This document shows positions 62,377 to 64,000 of a stretch of DNA of 64,000 nt, piece after piece. The notes beneath the pieces were generated by a model that made no database searches, had not been told where the DNA came from, and saw nothing but the letters and a program-made list of their open reading frames with translations. Source of the DNA: Carbonatibacter sp965199245 (GTDB lineage Bacteria; Pseudomonadota; Alphaproteobacteria; Kiloniellales; Kiloniellaceae); contig CBDAQP010000002.1 in the NCBI GenBank assembly GCA_965199245.1, positions 124,001-188,000 of the forward strand. The letters run 5' to 3'. The position numbers were made by a program, and so were the translations under genes. Every line of letters starts with the position of its first letter. The stretch's first letter is position 1.

Positions 62377-62589
62377 TTATATTTCTGTAAATTTTATGTA
62401 AATTCTTCGATTGCACGCTTTTTTGTGTGTTTTCACAAAATAATAAACAGCGAAAATGGATACTATCAAGGCGAGACAGGATGCAAGTACACCGGGCATA
62501 CCCTCGGAGAGGGTCAGCAACCCGGCACAAAAGATGATAAGATCTTTCACAGACACGCCAAGAGCGTTAATGAAAGTACTCGAGAGCAA
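62377..62589 (-). CDS. Possible small membrane protein
   Basis: This is a 70-codon frame starting with TTG at 62589, about 9 nt after a GGGGGG run. It encodes VKDLIIFCAGLLTLSEG and then GVLASCLALIVSIFAVYYFV, two hydrophobic stretches that could form membrane helices, and a basic tail. No family is recognised. It lies between the defence operon and the ankyrin gene, upstream of the operon on the same strand. The start codon is weak, so it may not be expressed. Confidence 0.35.
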   Translation of the reverse strand: MLSSTFINALGVSVKDLIIFCAGLLTLSEGMPGVLASCLALIVSIFAVYYFVKTHKKACNRRIYIKFTEI

Positions 62590-62644
62590 TGTGACCCCCC
62601 GTGCGTCAAATTCAGGGAATGAAAATCAACGAGGATAATTCTGG

Positions 62645-63652
62645 ATGAAAGAATTACAAAAATCAAGGTATTTAATCTCTTTTTGTCGATGTTTCCGGCT
62701 GGTTTGTGCGGTCTTGTGTCTTGCCGTGGGTTTGTTCTCTGCGTCGGTGCAGGCGGGAACTTACGAGGATGGGCGCAGGGCTTTTGAGGCGGAGGAGTGG
62801 GCAGAGGCCTTTCGCCTTTGGCTCGTGCTGGCGGATCGGGGACATGCACCGTCCCAGCTGGCCCTGGCAGAGCTTTATCTCAACGGTTTGGGCACGGCCG
62901 AAGACCCGGTTGTTGCGTGGCTGTATGCCACGCTTGCGCGGCAGGGGGGGCTGGGGGATACGCTTTCATTGCTGGATGAAATCGAGGGGCGGTTGGATGA
63001 CAAGGATCTGGCCCTGGCGCGCCGGCTTGTTTCCGATTGGCAACCGGCGCGTCCTGTGGATGATGTACAACAACGCGAAGACCCGCGTGTTGAACGCTGG
63101 TTTACAGCGGCTGAAAAGGGACAGTTCAAAACTGTTCAGAATATGGTCGCAGAGGGCTTTCCGGTTGACCGGCGTGATCGCGATGACTGGACTGCGGTGC
63201 AGTTTGCCGCGCTTGCGGGGCGTCCCAAAACGGTGGCTGTTTTGATCGCAGCGGGGGCCGATGTTAATCAGAGCGACCCGCTGGGCATGACTCCCCTGAT
63301 GGCAGCGGCGGTGTCCGGGTCGCGGCGGACGGTGACACAGCTTATCGCGGCGGGGGCTGACCCTGATGCACAGGATAGTGCGGGGGAAACAGCTACCTAT
63401 ATGGCAGAACAGGCCGGACATCTTCGCCTCGCGCGCGATCTTGAACGGATGGAATTACCCCGTGACAAGGTGAAGCGGGTTCAAACATTGCTGATTCAGG
63501 CGGGATATTTATCCGGTGTCGCAGATGGTGTGGCGGGGAAAAAAACCCGGGCCGCCATTCGGACATTTCAAAAAGAAAACGGCCTCAAAGAAAACGGCCT
63601 TGTTCGCCCTGTGGTGTTGAGAACACTTGAGCATCAAAAAAAACCGCAATGA
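62645..63652 (+). CDS. Secreted Sel1-like / ankyrin / peptidoglycan-binding protein
   Basis: This 335-aa protein has an N-terminal signal sequence (basic start, then LVCAVLCLAVGLFSASVQAG). Residues about 40-110 form Sel1/TPR-like helices (AEAFRLWLVLADRGHAPSQL, LAELYLNGLGTAEDPVVAWL). About 155-265 hold ankyrin repeats (DWTAVQFAALAGRPKTVAVL, GMTPLMAAAVSGSRRTVTQL, LIAAGADPDAQDSAGETATY). The last ~65 are a peptidoglycan-binding type 1 domain (VQTLLIQAGYLSGVADGVAG, then TRAAIRTFQKENG). KENGL is duplicated in tandem. It probably acts in the periplasm at the cell wall. Role unknown. Confidence 0.85.
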   Translation: MKELQKSRYLISFCRCFRLVCAVLCLAVGLFSASVQAGTYEDGRRAFEAEEWAEAFRLWLVLADRGHAPSQLALAELYLNGLGTAEDPVVAWLYATLARQGGLGDTLSLLDEIEGRLDDKDLALARRLVSDWQPARPVDDVQQREDPRVERWFTAAEKGQFKTVQNMVAEGFPVDRRDRDDWTAVQFAALAGRPKTVAVLIAAGADVNQSDPLGMTPLMAAAVSGSRRTVTQLIAAGADPDAQDSAGETATYMAEQAGHLRLARDLERMELPRDKVKRVQTLLIQAGYLSGVADGVAGKKTRAAIRTFQKENGLKENGLVRPVVLRTLEHQKKPQ

Positions 63653-63680
63653 TAGTGACCGGAATGATATTTACCCGAGA

Positions 63681-63685
63681 GACTC
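63681..63685 (+). promoter_or_regulatory. GANTC (CcrM) site upstream of gcrA
   Basis: GACTC lies 62 bp before the gcrA ATG. In Caulobacter and relatives, GANTC methylation by CcrM in promoters is read by GcrA. A single site can occur by chance, so the regulatory meaning is inference. Confidence 0.3.
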
Positions 63686-63746
63686 GACTTGTCCTCTTTC
63701 GTCCCCTATATGGGGGGGGTATAAACTTTTGAACTGGATCAGAGTG

Positions 63747-64000
63747 ATGAACTGGACAGAAGAGCGCATTGCGCTTCTGAGAAAACTTTGGGCGGATGGT
63801 CATTCTGCCTCGCGGATCGGGAAAGAATTGGGGGTGTCCAAAAATGCGGTGGTCGGCAAGGCCCACCGGATTAAGTTGCCGCCGCGTCCTTCGCCGATCA
63901 AAAGTAAACGGACATCGGGAAAAGGCACAACACCACAGCCTGCGGCTGTGACAAAAGAGGCCCCGGCCCCTGTCGCGGGTGATGAAACGGCGAAAACCAA
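63747..64000 (+). CDS. gcrA: GcrA cell-cycle regulator, 3' end outside the window
   Basis: The frame is open to the right edge; 84 complete codons are visible. The N-terminus reads MNWTEERIALLRKLWADGHS, then ASRIGKELGVSKNAVVGKAH and RIKLPPRPSP, the helix-turn-helix signature of GcrA. GcrA is an alphaproteobacterial factor that binds sigma70-RNA polymerase and methylated GANTC promoters. A basic, Ala/Pro-rich linker follows, as in the family. The ATG at 63747 is preferred over an in-frame GTG three bases upstream. Confidence 0.93.
   Translation, partial: MNWTEERIALLRKLWADGHSASRIGKELGVSKNAVVGKAHRIKLPPRPSPIKSKRTSGKGTTPQPAAVTKEAPAPVAGDETAKT

Overview
The window is most likely a chromosome segment of an alphaproteobacterium. 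The evidence is a gcrA gene at the right edge, an Lrp-type putR divergent from a bifunctional putA, and the murA / DUF2948 / hisG-hisD / UPF0262 / phosphatase / maf / rng / yacG gene order, which is characteristic of that class. I cannot assign an order or genus from sequence alone.

Layout. (1) 3-4286: the 3' part of a large autotransporter gene with an Asp/Lys-rich repeat linker, closed by a strong terminator. (2) 4671-25261: mainly housekeeping genes on the + strand. These are ppk1-pyk, leuCDB, asd, tRNA-Thr (minus strand), a small basic protein, dcd, murA, DUF2948, hisG-hisD, UPF0262, a low-molecular-weight phosphatase, maf, rng and yacG, followed by the divergent putR/putA pair and tRNA-Phe. 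(3) 25262-33792: a CRISPR-Cas type II-C locus. A sliver of phage genes lies next to tRNA-Phe. Then come an array of 54 identical 36-bp repeats with 53 spacers, the cas9-cas1-cas2 operon on the minus strand, and a tracrRNA divergent from cas9 that I found by its match to the repeat. (4) 33791-45397: cobalamin genes in two large minus-strand blocks and two short plus-strand blocks (cobB, cobA, cbiD, cobK, cobM, a cbiG-cobJ fusion, cobI, cobL, cobH, cbiX, cbiB). The presence of CbiX, CbiD and CbiG points to the early-cobalt (anaerobic) route. (5) 45398-52250: a catabolic cassette (YtcJ-like amidohydrolase, fused TRAP permease, TAXI binding protein) lying between inverted sequence motifs that look like ends of decayed IS elements. 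(6) 52248-62192: a tight minus-strand defence operon. It encodes a SNF2/HepA-type helicase, a 440-aa protein with a HEPN-like Rx6H motif, a type III Mod methyltransferase, a DUF2513 protein, a type III Res subunit and a small coiled-coil protein. (7) 62645-64000: a secreted Sel1/ankyrin/peptidoglycan-binding protein and the start of gcrA.

Two defence loci stand out. The CRISPR locus is complete: array, tracrRNA, Cas9 effector and Cas1-Cas2 adaptation module. The SNF2/HEPN/Mod/DUF2513/Res operon looks like an extended type III restriction system with a possible RNase arm, and is the best candidate here for a system not fully described. Product names come from recognising family motifs by eye. 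No database search was run, and starts were chosen by ribosome-binding site, overlap and family length.
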